A DNA stretch of 64,000 nt from an uncultured Bacteroides sp. (GCA_900766005.1 CAAFTU010000069.1:67938-131937); one strand, 5' to 3'; shown: positions 44,034 to 52,087, numbered from the stretch's first letter. The notes: generated by a model not told the origin, from the letters alone. Program-made: numbers and translations.

Positions 44034-44156
44034 CTATTCCTCTATAGTTATAAAATCATTTGTATATGCCCAAAGCTTTATTTCATTCATAATTCCCAAT
44101 GCATATTCAGGAAGAGGTTTCTTTATAAATTTTCTTTCAATTCTGTACTTTTCCAT
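44034..44156 (-). CDS. Tiny early phage ORF, 40 residues
   Basis: MEKYRIERKFIKKPLPEYALG and on to TIEE, ending 1 nt before the next ATG. It starts 4 nt after the preceding membrane ORF. Tight spacing in an operon is the main support. Function unknown. Confidence 0.5.
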   Translation of the reverse strand: MEKYRIERKFIKKPLPEYALGIMNEIKLWAYTNDFITIEE

Positions 44157-44160
44157 TTTA

Positions 44161-44331
44161 TTACGGTTTAAATTTTCCAACTATATACCATTTAAATTTT
44201 TCAATGTAACTTACTATTATTGTGCATAATTCATTTATATATCGAATCGGCAAAATAATAATCAATAGCGGTGTACACAGTATGCAATATGGAACCCATA
44301 TTGCATACCATTTTAATTTGCGTTTCTTCAT
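44161..44331 (-). CDS. Small early phage membrane protein, 56 residues
   Basis: A basic start (MKKRKLKWYAIW) is followed by one or two spans (VPYCILCTPLLIIILPI) and a charged end. Its ATG shares a base with the stop of the DUF3164 gene (TGATG), which suggests translational coupling. Function unknown. Confidence 0.55.
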   Translation of the reverse strand: MKKRKLKWYAIWVPYCILCTPLLIIILPIRYINELCTIIVSYIEKFKWYIVGKFKP

Positions 44332-44978
44332 CACATTGCAGACAAGGATAACGGCAATTTACGTGTCTTACCTTCTTCATCCTTCAGATCTACCTGGATA
44401 AACTGGCAGGTCGGTACCGGGCGGTATGCAGCCTTGATGATGTTAATTCCGTCGATAAACTTTTCATCCTGGCTGGTTGCCGCAAGTTTTTCAAGTTCCA
44501 GAACCTTATTCGCCTTCAGCGCTCCCTTTCGGTCCTTGGAAAGCAATCCCATTACCACCTGAACAAGCTCTGCGGAATTGTCATCCTTAGCCAGCGTCTG
44601 CAAATATTCTTTCACCTTCTCGATTCCGGCTTCCACGGTGTCATCCCATCCTTCATTAACACGGTTACCGAGAGTAATTGACATCCTGCCGTCGGTAGTG
44701 GTAAACGTGTCACTCTGACGATTGATCTTTGTCTTGAAAAGTTCGTTCTTTGTCTTGATCAGCGTAGAGAATTCAGCAAATATCTCCTGTTTGACATGCT
44801 CCATCTCGCAAGACAGTTTAGTCAGCTTCTTGACAGCGTTTTCTACTGTCTGATCTACCAGACTCTTGTACGCCTCACGTTCGTTCTGCACACGGGCCTT
44901 TTCAGCCTTATCTTCTGCTTCAATCTGTGCTTTCAGTTCTGCTCTCTGTTCCGGGCTCAAATTCTTCAAATCAATCAT
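44331..44978 (-). CDS. DUF3164-family phage protein
   Basis: 215 residues. Matches the family found in Mu-like early operons: N-terminal coiled coil (AELKAQIEAEDKAEKARVQN), then RQSDTFTTTDGRMSITLGNRVNEGWDDT, then GLLSKDRKGALKANKVLELEKLA. Role unknown. In other Mu-like phages it lies near gemA as here. Confidence 0.82.
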   Translation of the reverse strand: MIDLKNLSPEQRAELKAQIEAEDKAEKARVQNEREAYKSLVDQTVENAVKKLTKLSCEMEHVKQEIFAEFSTLIKTKNELFKTKINRQSDTFTTTDGRMSITLGNRVNEGWDDTVEAGIEKVKEYLQTLAKDDNSAELVQVVMGLLSKDRKGALKANKVLELEKLAATSQDEKFIDGINIIKAAYRPVPTCQFIQVDLKDEEGKTRKLPLSLSAM

Positions 44979-44990
44979 AATTACAAGTTT

Positions 44991-45164
44991 TTAATGGTTA
45001 GTAAATTCTGTATAATAAAGCCTGATAGGGCCTCTGTTGCGATAAATCTTCATGTAGTATTCACGTACTTCGTTCAATTCGTCCGTATCGTGGCGGCACC
45101 TGACTGCCAGATGGTGTCCCAGTACATTAATCACTACACGCCACACTCTGTTTTTCTTTCTCAT
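44991..45164 (-). CDS. Small basic early phage protein, 57 residues
   Basis: MRKKNRVWRVVINVLGHHLA and on, with several Arg and His. It begins 1 nt after the stop of the preceding gene. No family recognised; possibly nucleic-acid binding from its charge. Confidence 0.55.
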   Translation of the reverse strand: MRKKNRVWRVVINVLGHHLAVRCRHDTDELNEVREYYMKIYRNRGPIRLYYTEFTNH

Positions 45165-45165
45165 G

Positions 45166-45453
45166 TCATTCTATATTGTTGCTTATAATGTTCATCTCCC
45201 CACGGTCCTTCTGGTCAACTATCCGATATTTCTCAGCAGCTTCCCGTTCCAAGTCGTGATATTTCTTCACCAGTGCACTTCTTTCTTGAATAAGGCGTAT
45301 AAATTCATCACCGGTAAGTCCGCCAGCATACAGCGTTGAGTTAATCGCATCGATTCTTTTGTCGATTTTAGGAAGTTCCGAAAGAATATATTCGATGCGT
45401 GCTATACGTTCGTCATTTACGTCATACCCCCTTATTTTCGTTTTCGTTCTCAT
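45166..45453 (-). CDS. Coiled-coil early phage protein, unknown
   Basis: 95 residues from ATG 45453; an ATG at 45480 would lengthen the overlap with gemA. Helical with ARIEYILSELPKIDKRIDAIN and LIQERSALVKKYHDLEREAAEK, a probable coiled coil. Function unknown. Confidence 0.6.
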   Translation of the reverse strand: MRTKTKIRGYDVNDERIARIEYILSELPKIDKRIDAINSTLYAGGLTGDEFIRLIQERSALVKKYHDLEREAAEKYRIVDQKDRGEMNIISNNIE

Positions 45454-45874
45454 TTCTCTGCTTTTTAAGGATTGATTCAAGTTTTGGTATCAAAGCTGAC
45501 AGTTCATCGCTGTCAAGCTCATATAGAGGTTTTCCTGCAATTCGAGGACTTTTCAAGAAAGCATTCACATTATCCCAGTTCGTAGTATCTACTCCAATAC
45601 GCTGCAAGCGCTTCAGAACTGCACTTCGCTGCGACTTCAATGACTTTTCCACCATCCGTTCAGCCAAAGGTCTGATTGTAGCATTTGCGCCGGTAATATA
45701 TCCGGCCAGGTATTGCGACTCCGCATAAGTCAGTTCCTTGGTCGTATCGGTCCGCCCGTCTGTAAGTTCCAGAATAAGCGCCCTGTACTGTTCTTCCGAC
45801 AATCCATAACGTGCATATATCCCATGCAGCCGTTTAATCATCCATTTCGGTATCATCTTTTTCGTTGTTTTCAT
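45422..45874 (-). CDS. GemA-like protein (Mu gp16)
   Basis: 150 residues. IKRLHGIYARYGLSEEQYRALI with ELTDGRTDTTKELTYAESQYL is the conserved GemA/DUF1018 core. In Mu this early protein changes host DNA supercoiling and gene expression. ATGs at 45874 and 45856 are both possible starts; both overlap the upstream ATPase end. Confidence 0.8.
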   Translation of the reverse strand: MKTTKKMIPKWMIKRLHGIYARYGLSEEQYRALILELTDGRTDTTKELTYAESQYLAGYITGANATIRPLAERMVEKSLKSQRSAVLKRLQRIGVDTTNWDNVNAFLKSPRIAGKPLYELDSDELSALIPKLESILKKQRNENENENKGV

Positions 45875-46523
45875 TTGTTTCCTTTTTTAATCCATTTTCC
45901 AGCCAGAACTGCCGGTATCCCTTATCCCATATCACGAAAAAACCTTTAGGACCACCGTTACCTCTGCCTACATAAGTCGCCTTGAAATGTTCAATATGAA
46001 TACGCTTGAATGAATCCTTCTTCAAATCGTATGCAGTATCGCCGTCTACATCGTTTCCCTTCATGTGAGATATATAGATAAACACCTTCTTCGGGAACCG
46101 CTTGCGGAGATTAATAAAATCGGCCGCCCGAACACGATACAAGTCAATGAAGTATTGCAGCGAGTCGATAATAACAACATCAGGACTGCGTTGCTTGCTC
46201 AGATCATCTGCAAGATCATCCGGATTACACTCGTCAGAAAATTTGATGCGGTTACATTCCGAACGTATGCCTGCTTTGGTCAGAGACTGCTGAAAATCGT
46301 AGCTGTCACCCATTTCAAGAGAAACGAATAATACCCGTTTCCCCAATTCGTCAAACTCCTTGGCAAGCTGGAGGCAGAAAGAAGACTTACCCTGCCCGGA
46401 CTTGCCATACACTATCCAGTTGCCGGTAGCTTCTGTCTGTCCGAACAAATCGGCAAAACGTGAAGTAAACGGCACAAAGTCGTACTGGCGGTCTTCTATA
46501 TTTTTAATACTCCAGTTTCTCAT
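45834..46523 (-). CDS. RecA/DnaB-fold ATPase of the phage early operon
   Basis: 229 residues. Walker A YGKSGQGKSS (Lys46) and Walker B PDVVIIDS (about 114-121) in a KaiC/DnaB-like core, ending in an acidic Asn/Glu-rich tail. Standard Mu lacks it. It lies directly after the MuB-like gene (4-nt overlap), so a role in transposition-linked replication, perhaps as remodeller or helicase loader, is plausible but inferred. Confidence 0.78.
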   Translation of the reverse strand: MRNWSIKNIEDRQYDFVPFTSRFADLFGQTEATGNWIVYGKSGQGKSSFCLQLAKEFDELGKRVLFVSLEMGDSYDFQQSLTKAGIRSECNRIKFSDECNPDDLADDLSKQRSPDVVIIDSLQYFIDLYRVRAADFINLRKRFPKKVFIYISHMKGNDVDGDTAYDLKKDSFKRIHIEHFKATYVGRGNGGPKGFFVIWDKGYRQFWLENGLKKETNENNEKDDTEMDD

Positions 46524-47443
46524 AGCTGTATTTCTCCATTCTGTACTTGTCTACGAATTACCTTATCCATAATCATACCTTCCAGTTCTCTCAGGTCGTC
46601 GACAAACCATGCAGATTTCCGAGAATCTTCCGTAGGCAGTTTTTCTACTTTGTCAAGCTTTCCCCAGATTTCGTCCTGTTCATCCGGATCAGTCACTCCG
46701 TTTGCCGCACAGATGGCACGCACGTCCTTCTTCGTTGCTCCTAGCAGTGTAATGTAGTTACGCACCACACGTCCGTCTATTTCGTCGAATCCGTCCACAC
46801 GTCCTACATTGCGCTTGATTGTACGGCGAAGTGTTTCCGTTCCGGCAAGTACACATCCCATGCGATACTTAGTATCATCGTACAGCGGAATAAGGCAAGC
46901 CATAGCACTGTTTGAAAGCTTTCCTGCGTCGTCAAGAACCAGTACCGGATAACGATCTGCCATACGGTTGATGTAGGATGTTATCTGCTGTAGCATATCG
47001 TCGGTGTCAGTATATCTGCTGAAGGTAATACCCAGACATCGGCCAAGTTTCTGAAGGAATTTCTTCGCCGTCCACTTCCAGCACTTCAGATAAATAATAG
47101 AGTTGTCAGGACAGGTGTTATACAGGTCAATAAGAGAATGTGTCTTACCGCTACCGCTGCGGCTGCTTATGCAGAACCAGCGGTGATTCTTCTTTGCCAC
47201 CATAAGATACAGCTTCACCTGCTTGTATGAAGACACGCTTTCTACTATTTCCCAGGTATTGTCATAGTAGTTAAGACCAGCCGCTATCTTTTCCACCATT
47301 GAGTCTTCCTTGGCTCCGTATTTCCCTGCACGAAACTGAGAGAGAGAGGCTGAAGATATATCGCACTTGCGTGCCAGTTCTGCGGCCGAAGAACCGCGTT
47401 GAATCAATGTTTCGATGTAATCTCTTAATTTGTTAGCTTCCAT
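46520..47443 (-). CDS. MuB-like target-selection ATPase
   Basis: 307 residues. N-terminal helix-turn-helix (SSAAELARKCDISSASLSQF), then AAA domain with Walker A SRSGSGKTHS (Lys100) and Walker B YPVLVLDDAG (Asp171-172). It binds target DNA, activates MuA and gives target immunity. It follows the transposase gene. Confidence 0.9.
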   Translation of the reverse strand: MEANKLRDYIETLIQRGSSAAELARKCDISSASLSQFRAGKYGAKEDSMVEKIAAGLNYYDNTWEIVESVSSYKQVKLYLMVAKKNHRWFCISSRSGSGKTHSLIDLYNTCPDNSIIYLKCWKWTAKKFLQKLGRCLGITFSRYTDTDDMLQQITSYINRMADRYPVLVLDDAGKLSNSAMACLIPLYDDTKYRMGCVLAGTETLRRTIKRNVGRVDGFDEIDGRVVRNYITLLGATKKDVRAICAANGVTDPDEQDEIWGKLDKVEKLPTEDSRKSAWFVDDLRELEGMIMDKVIRRQVQNGEIQL

Positions 47444-47484
47444 AGTTCAATATCTTTTTAATGTATTATTAAATCGTTTTTAAA

Positions 47485-49671
47485 TTATCTTGAAAAACCT
47501 GCCTGAGTAGGATCAAACTCAAAGTCGTCTTCATCGTCGGGATATACAGGACACGGTGTGTATGCTGGTATGTCTTCTTCGTATTCGGCATCCTCAGCGT
47601 GCAGCTTCAGTTCGTTTCGGTTATCCTTGTGTTGTCCCCGGCTGTCCGTTATCAGCAGACGTTCCAGAATGTTGTGTCCTGGGAGGGCACTGCTGTATAC
47701 ATTATCACGTATCACATCGACATCATGCTCGGCAGTTTCCACGATTTCCCGTTTCAGATCTTCGTTGAACTCCTTAATGCGCTTGCGCTGTTCGAAGTGT
47801 TCCGGCTTCTGGTCTACAAGAGCCATCGGTACAGCTTCTTTTTCGTCGAGCAGATATCGGAGTGTACCCAGTTCCTTGCCTTCATCCTTTGTGCCTTTCT
47901 TTCCGGCATTGGTTATCAGCACATGGCTGGTATCGTCAGGATCATATCGCACCACCCAACTTGTACCCAGATGATTCAGCAGCGAGCGGTCCAGGCTGTC
48001 ATAGAAATACTGCATACCATTACGCTCCATAATAATTCCCCGTGACTCCAGTTTGTTTGTGCGTCCGCTTGTTTGTCCCATGAGCAGCAGATACTGTTCG
48101 TCAGGAAAAGAAATCTTCCGATCCTCGGGCGTCTTGCTCCACGCCTGCATATAAGCATCTATCTTCTTGGCCCGCTCCATCTGCATTACCTCATGAATCC
48201 GCTTAATAGCTTCAGCTTCTGTTGGGATGAACTTGCGGTGCTCATTCAGCCATGTGGTATTCGGCTGTATTGCCTTATCTGATGTTATACCAAAGCCTGA
48301 GAATGAAGGAAACTTCTGAAAGTATTCCAGAATAAGATATTTGAAGTAAGGCTCCACTATCTTAGCCTGTGCGTTCTTGACTTCGGCAGGTGTAAGATAC
48401 TTGGTCATTTCTTCATAGAACGGGAACAACGATTTCTTGTGATAATTATCACACTGCATCTGTACCGGCATATAGCGCTGTCCGAACAGTTCCTTAGCAT
48501 GCTTCACGGCATTTGTCAGAGCCTCCTTAATCAGAGCGTCACATTCGTTATCTCCGATGGCGTATCCTATAGGGTATTTGCAGCAGGCATCGAGAACCAC
48601 TACCAGCGTCTTGCGATTATGGTAAGTAATGCGCCGTTCTTCCTTAACTGTTCCCCCTTTGCGAACGCGCTTTACTTCTTCACGCTGATACAGAAGTTCT
48701 ACATCCCAGCCATCGAACACCCAGTACGTCATTGCAGTGAGCGGAGCTGTACGGCGTACCTGTTTTTTCAGGTTGCTGTTCCATTCTCCTATACCGCGAC
48801 GGCGTGTCTTGGTCACCACATCATATTTGCGACGGTATGCTCCGATGGTAGCAGGCGACTTGATTTCTTCCAGCCCAAACTGAGCAGCTGCCTTGTTGTA
48901 TTCTTCCATGATCTGAACATTGTTCCAGTTCATGTGAAGCCCAAGGAACTGACGTATCAAAGATTCGGCAAGTTCTGAACGCTCGTTACCTTCTTTCAGT
49001 TTCGAAGCAGCATCATTACCATAATTCTTATGGATCACGCTGAGATATCCTTGTTCAGCTCCCTGCTGGCGTGCTGCGTCGTATGCCTCGCATTTGCGCT
49101 TCAGCGACTTCCACGATGCAGGAAGATTGTGTGGGAACAAAGGCTTTCCCTTCGGATCTTTGACTTCAAGAAGTTCTGTACACTGAACACCCAGGCGTTC
49201 CCATACGTTAATACGCGTGTTACCACCGATGGCGCTTTGCTTCTGGCGGTCCCGCAATCGAAGAAGAGCTTCCATCACGTTTACCGACAGTGTATATTCG
49301 TTAATCTTAGCCTGAGGAAGGCGATTGTTTTCGCCATACACGTAAGTCTGAAAAAAACTGTATGCGCTATTGTTGTAACGGATTTCTTCTTCCAGATCGC
49401 TCTTCTGTCCGCGTTTGGCAAGTTCCGCATAAGGATCACCGTATATTTCTATGTACTTTCTCTTCATATCTGGACGCATGGTATCAAATTCTACTAAGGC
49501 AGAATTCCCCGGCGTACTGCGACGGAGTATGATAATTTGGTTTAATCTACGCATCTTGTCAAAACAAGATCGAGACATAAACCCCGATTCGCATCCAACC
49601 CTGTATTTTTCGTCGTAACGAATCATGTCACAGGCTGATACGCAAACCTTATCGTTATATATTACTGCCAT
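47485..49671 (-). CDS. MuA-like DDE transposase
   Basis: 728 residues. The N-terminal DNA-binding region (1-300) precedes a retroviral-integrase-fold core with Asp in VFDGWDVE (320/323), Asp408 in MQCDNYH and Glu440 in KIVEPYF. Downstream is a Mu-type C-terminal region ending in an acidic tail that may contact MuB. It catalyses strand transfer of the phage ends, producing 5-bp duplications, which agrees with the TTTTG repeats seen. Confidence 0.93.
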   Translation of the reverse strand: MAVIYNDKVCVSACDMIRYDEKYRVGCESGFMSRSCFDKMRRLNQIIILRRSTPGNSALVEFDTMRPDMKRKYIEIYGDPYAELAKRGQKSDLEEEIRYNNSAYSFFQTYVYGENNRLPQAKINEYTLSVNVMEALLRLRDRQKQSAIGGNTRINVWERLGVQCTELLEVKDPKGKPLFPHNLPASWKSLKRKCEAYDAARQQGAEQGYLSVIHKNYGNDAASKLKEGNERSELAESLIRQFLGLHMNWNNVQIMEEYNKAAAQFGLEEIKSPATIGAYRRKYDVVTKTRRRGIGEWNSNLKKQVRRTAPLTAMTYWVFDGWDVELLYQREEVKRVRKGGTVKEERRITYHNRKTLVVVLDACCKYPIGYAIGDNECDALIKEALTNAVKHAKELFGQRYMPVQMQCDNYHKKSLFPFYEEMTKYLTPAEVKNAQAKIVEPYFKYLILEYFQKFPSFSGFGITSDKAIQPNTTWLNEHRKFIPTEAEAIKRIHEVMQMERAKKIDAYMQAWSKTPEDRKISFPDEQYLLLMGQTSGRTNKLESRGIIMERNGMQYFYDSLDRSLLNHLGTSWVVRYDPDDTSHVLITNAGKKGTKDEGKELGTLRYLLDEKEAVPMALVDQKPEHFEQRKRIKEFNEDLKREIVETAEHDVDVIRDNVYSSALPGHNILERLLITDSRGQHKDNRNELKLHAEDAEYEEDIPAYTPCPVYPDDEDDFEFDPTQAGFSR

Positions 49672-49694
49672 TTCTTTTCCTGATTATTGTTAGT

Positions 49695-49717
49695 GCAGCT
49701 TTGGGAATCGAACCCAA
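49695..49717 (-). other. tRNA-like T-arm in the transposase leader
   Basis: On the minus strand the sequence TTGGGTTCGATTCCCAA (49717-49701) has the stem, loop and TTCGA of a tRNA T-arm, followed by AGCTGCAC as in an acceptor 3' strand. No matching acceptor, D-arm or anticodon arm at normal distance was found. It is either a tRNA remnant or a structured leader upstream of the transposase ATG (49671). Confidence 0.4.
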
Positions 49718-49827
49718 AACGCGGCCGCCTGCTCTTTTTACCTTTATACCTATGAACACCAAATTCATCACTATATGGCTAATTTTGTTATCCTGAAAGC
49801 TTACAGGTTCCGCTGCTGCGTGTAGAG

Positions 49828-49992
49828 TTATTGTTTCTTTATACTTTCCTTATCCATTCTCCATGCTGTAAGTATGAGCATGATACAAAAAAGAATAGTT
49901 CCAATAAGATTGGCAGTACCTTCAAGGAATCTGTTTGCCACTGCCAATGCCAAAACCGTTAATAAGTAATATCTTGTTTTCATAAGTTTCAT
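49828..49992 (-). CDS. Small early phage membrane protein, 54 residues
   Basis: MKLMKTRYYLLTVLALAVAN then LIGTILFCIMLILTAW, giving two hydrophobic segments and a basic tail. No family recognised. Positioned between the plus-strand zinc-ribbon gene and the transposase. Confidence 0.55.
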   Translation of the reverse strand: MKLMKTRYYLLTVLALAVANRFLEGTANLIGTILFCIMLILTAWRMDKESIKKQ

Positions 49993-50035
49993 GTTTTATA
50001 TAATCCGTCCGATCTTCACAGACCAGACGGTTTTT

Positions 50036-50049
50036 GCTACATTTGTAGC
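50036..50049 (+). promoter_or_regulatory. Promoter within a palindrome, zinc-ribbon gene
   Basis: GCTACATTTGTAGC is a palindrome with arms GCTACA / TGTAGC. It contains the -7 element TACATTTG (50038-50045), 28 nt before the ATG. The overlap suggests repressor control. Confidence 0.65.
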
Positions 50050-50072
50050 GTACTAATCAATCATTTATATTT

Positions 50073-50309
50073 ATGGAAAATAATTTTTATGAACTCCTTA
50101 GACAGGAGTACGACAAGATTACTTGTCCTGTATGCGGTTCGCATCCTACATTTGTCATTAAAGGAAAATCCTTCGTTCCATACAGTTGCGGACATAATGA
50201 GTGTGAGCAGTTGATGAATGAAGCAGAAGATAGGGTAGTAATGAAGTGCAAAAATGATGAACCGCTAAAAGTAAGGTTATCTGTACGTCGTCCTGATTTT
50301 GGAGAGTAA
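50073..50309 (+). CDS. Zinc-ribbon-like small protein, opposite to the early operon
   Basis: 78 residues. CPVCG ... SCGHNEC gives four spaced cysteines and a His, probably one zinc site, followed by a basic end. It is on the strand opposite to the early operon and has its own consensus promoter, so it could be expressed in the lysogen (moron-like). Function unknown. Confidence 0.65.
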   Translation: MENNFYELLRQEYDKITCPVCGSHPTFVIKGKSFVPYSCGHNECEQLMNEAEDRVVMKCKNDEPLKVRLSVRRPDFGE

Positions 50310-50471
50310 ACGCACTTCAGCAAAGTAAGTTACAGAGCCGGGAGGTAAATCGTGAGCTATTTTCAAAAAGAAAAATATCAAATTCTTCCGGCTCATTTTC
50401 TTGCTGTTGTATCTTTGTGTGTATCTCTTTTCTACCATCTTTGTGGCGTATTTCTTTCGATTCTTTTTCAT
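50277..50471 (-). CDS. Possible basic early phage protein
   Basis: 64 residues starting MKKNRKKYATKMVEK; very basic N-terminal half, then LIFFFLKIAHDLPPGS. It follows the 50501 gene in the early direction but overlaps the plus-strand gene end by 33 nt. It could be a chance frame. Confidence 0.35.
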   Translation of the reverse strand: MKKNRKKYATKMVEKRYTQRYNSKKMSRKNLIFFFLKIAHDLPPGSVTYFAEVRLLSKIRTTYR

Positions 50472-50500
50472 AATCAAAAAATTAAATTGTTAGTATTAAG

Positions 50501-50677
50501 TTATTTAACAACAAACTTAATCTTAGCCAGTACCTTGTCAAGGTTCTGCATATCGTCTACAAATTTCTGCGAAGCGGTAAACTCAATCGTAAATCCGTCA
50601 TAGCTGAACGGTTTGGCATAAGCCACCAAATAATTGGCCAGACGCTGACAGTACATATTAGTGGAATACGTTTTCAT
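50501..50677 (-). CDS. Small early phage protein, 58 residues
   Basis: MKTYSTNMYCQRLANYLVAY and on to KIKFVVK. Its ATG overlaps the stop of the Ner-like gene (ATGA), so it is coupled to it. No family recognised. Confidence 0.6.
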   Translation of the reverse strand: MKTYSTNMYCQRLANYLVAYAKPFSYDGFTIEFTASQKFVDDMQNLDKVLAKIKFVVK

Positions 50678-50886
50678 GCTTGCTCCCTTTTATCGTTATA
50701 ACTGATTTCCTTAGTGCTCTTTGCGCCTAGTAGCACACCGCCCATTTCCAGAGCTGTTTTTCGGATCTTATTGGCCATATCGCTATGAGTGCGAAATTTC
50801 AGTGCACTGATAATTGTCACCTGACTTACGCCTAATTTTTTCGCCATCTCGCGACGATCACCGTGTTTCATTAAGATTTCTGCCAT
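50674..50886 (-). CDS. Ner/Cro-like regulator
   Basis: 70 residues. Helix-turn-helix DRREMAKKLGVSQVTIISAL, then a charged region. First gene of the early operon, diverging from the repressor at 51051, as Mu ner does. It likely turns down early and repressor transcription during lytic growth. Confidence 0.75.
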   Translation of the reverse strand: MAEILMKHGDRREMAKKLGVSQVTIISALKFRTHSDMANKIRKTALEMGGVLLGAKSTKEISYNDKREQA

Positions 50887-50946
50887 ATTTTTTATAATTA
50901 AGTAGTTAATATTAATGCTTTAAGTTGGGCAAAAGAATATATTTAT

Positions 50947-50954
50947 TATCTTTG
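50947..50954 (+). promoter_or_regulatory. Bacteroides promoter for the repressor
   Basis: TATCTTTG matches the -7 consensus, with TTGG about 15-20 nt upstream as a weak -33. It lies about 100 nt before the repressor ATG at 51051, within the 50887-51050 divergent switch region. Confidence 0.7.
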
Positions 50955-50998
50955 CGCCCATCTTTCATTATTGAAAGGTGGTGCAAATATGAGGATAA

Positions 50999-51038
50999 TT
51001 TTCACAACAAACAAGTAAATCGTGATAAAATTCACGAT
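50999..51038. promoter_or_regulatory. Operator region of the repressor/ner switch
   Basis: A perfect palindrome, ATCGTGA (51019-51025), 6 nt, TCACGAT (51032-51038), lies just before the repressor ATG. TTTTCACAAC at 50999-51008 is a related half-site. Both resemble the ATTGTGATAAT sites at the phage right end. Probable repressor or Ner binding sites. Confidence 0.65.
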
Positions 51039-51050
51039 AAATTTTCATCT

Positions 51051-51719
51051 ATGATTGAACGCATTGAAGAATTTATTAAGAATCAAGGTATTAGCGTAAG
51101 AGCTTTTGAACAGAAAATATCAGCCAGTGATGGTATGATAAGAAGGGCTATTAATAATAAAACAGATATCCAAAGCAAATGGCTATGTAGTATTGCGGAT
51201 AATTATCCTCAGTTAAACCTTAATTGGCTAATTACGGGAAAAGGAGAAATGTTATTGCAAACACAAACTAATAACATGGAAACCACAAATGAAAAATTGC
51301 CTTTAGCACACCATACAGATTCAACTGATGGAATACCTCTTATTCCTGTTAATGCTATGGCTGGAGCTTTCACCGATGATCAGACAATCATGGAATATGA
51401 ATGTGACAGATACATTATACCATCTTTCAAAGGAGCTGACTTTTTAATCGGCGTAAAAGGAAGTAGTATGTATCCACGATACAACAGTGGTGATATTGTC
51501 GCATGTAAGCGTCTTAACATTAATGATCTGTTTTTTCAATGGAACAAAGTATATGTACTCGATACAGATCAAGGAGCTTTAATAAAACGAATCAAACCAG
51601 GTTCCGATAAAGAACACGTTTTAATCGTATCTGACAACAAAGAATATGAACCATTTGAACTGGCAATAGATCATATTTATCATATTGCACTTGTTATCGG
51701 AGTAATAAGAGTTGAATAA
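51051..51719 (+). CDS. LexA/CI-like phage repressor (S24 peptidase)
   Basis: 222 residues from ATG 51051; the longer frame to 50925 runs through the promoter. N-terminal helix-turn-helix (about 14-40). The C-terminal S24 domain has an Ala104-Gly105 cleavage site (NAMAGAF), nucleophile Ser139 (VKGSSMYPRY) and Lys179 (ALIKRIK). The site-to-Ser distance equals that of LexA (35). It should keep the lytic genes off and cleave itself on RecA filaments, so the prophage should be SOS-inducible, unlike Mu. Confidence 0.85.
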   Translation: MIERIEEFIKNQGISVRAFEQKISASDGMIRRAINNKTDIQSKWLCSIADNYPQLNLNWLITGKGEMLLQTQTNNMETTNEKLPLAHHTDSTDGIPLIPVNAMAGAFTDDQTIMEYECDRYIIPSFKGADFLIGVKGSSMYPRYNSGDIVACKRLNINDLFFQWNKVYVLDTDQGALIKRIKPGSDKEHVLIVSDNKEYEPFELAIDHIYHIALVIGVIRVE

Positions 51720-51935
51720 TATTAGTGTTTTCAAATCATTTTGTACCAAAATAGCAATTTACAAGGCTATAAATTAGCCATATTATTACTAATAAATTGA
51801 TTATCAATGTATTAAATAATAAAAAATTACACCATACAAATGTAATAAAGGGTATAACTCAATTAAAAAAGGCGTAATTATGCCTATCTTTTATGTATTA
51901 AAGGGGTTAACTCAGCCTTTATATTACCATAAAAA

Positions 51936-52004
51936 GTATGCGTGTGGTATGCGTGTTAGGAACATTTTGTTTTGTTTTTGGTATGCGTGTAGTATGCCTG
52001 TTAG
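51936..52004. repeat. 24-bp direct repeats in the phage left end
   Basis: A 24-bp unit built from GTATGCGTGT and GTATGCGTGTTAG occurs at 51936-51959 and, with two differences, at 51981-52004. Between them lies ACATTTTGTTTT (51962-51973), the inverse of the right-end core repeat. Candidate transposase-binding or enhancer (internal activation) region. The whole 51720-52054 stretch has no credible gene. Confidence 0.6.
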
Positions 52005-52054
52005 TACGTCTGAACTGTATTTTAACAGAATTTTAACACAAAATAGACTAAAAA

Positions 52055-52087
52055 AAGCCGCTTCTGAAGTATTCCAGGAAGCGGCTT
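52055..52087. terminator. Bidirectional terminator in the left end
   Basis: Perfect 10-bp stem AAGCCGCTTC / GAAGCGGCTT with a 13-nt loop, A-run before and A-rich after. It serves the repressor (plus) and the gene at 52108 (minus). Confidence 0.8.

Noticed and set aside
49680..49830. Complete tRNA gene
   Set aside because: Only the T-arm and part of an acceptor strand fit. D-arm, anticodon arm and acceptor 5' strand are missing at normal spacing.
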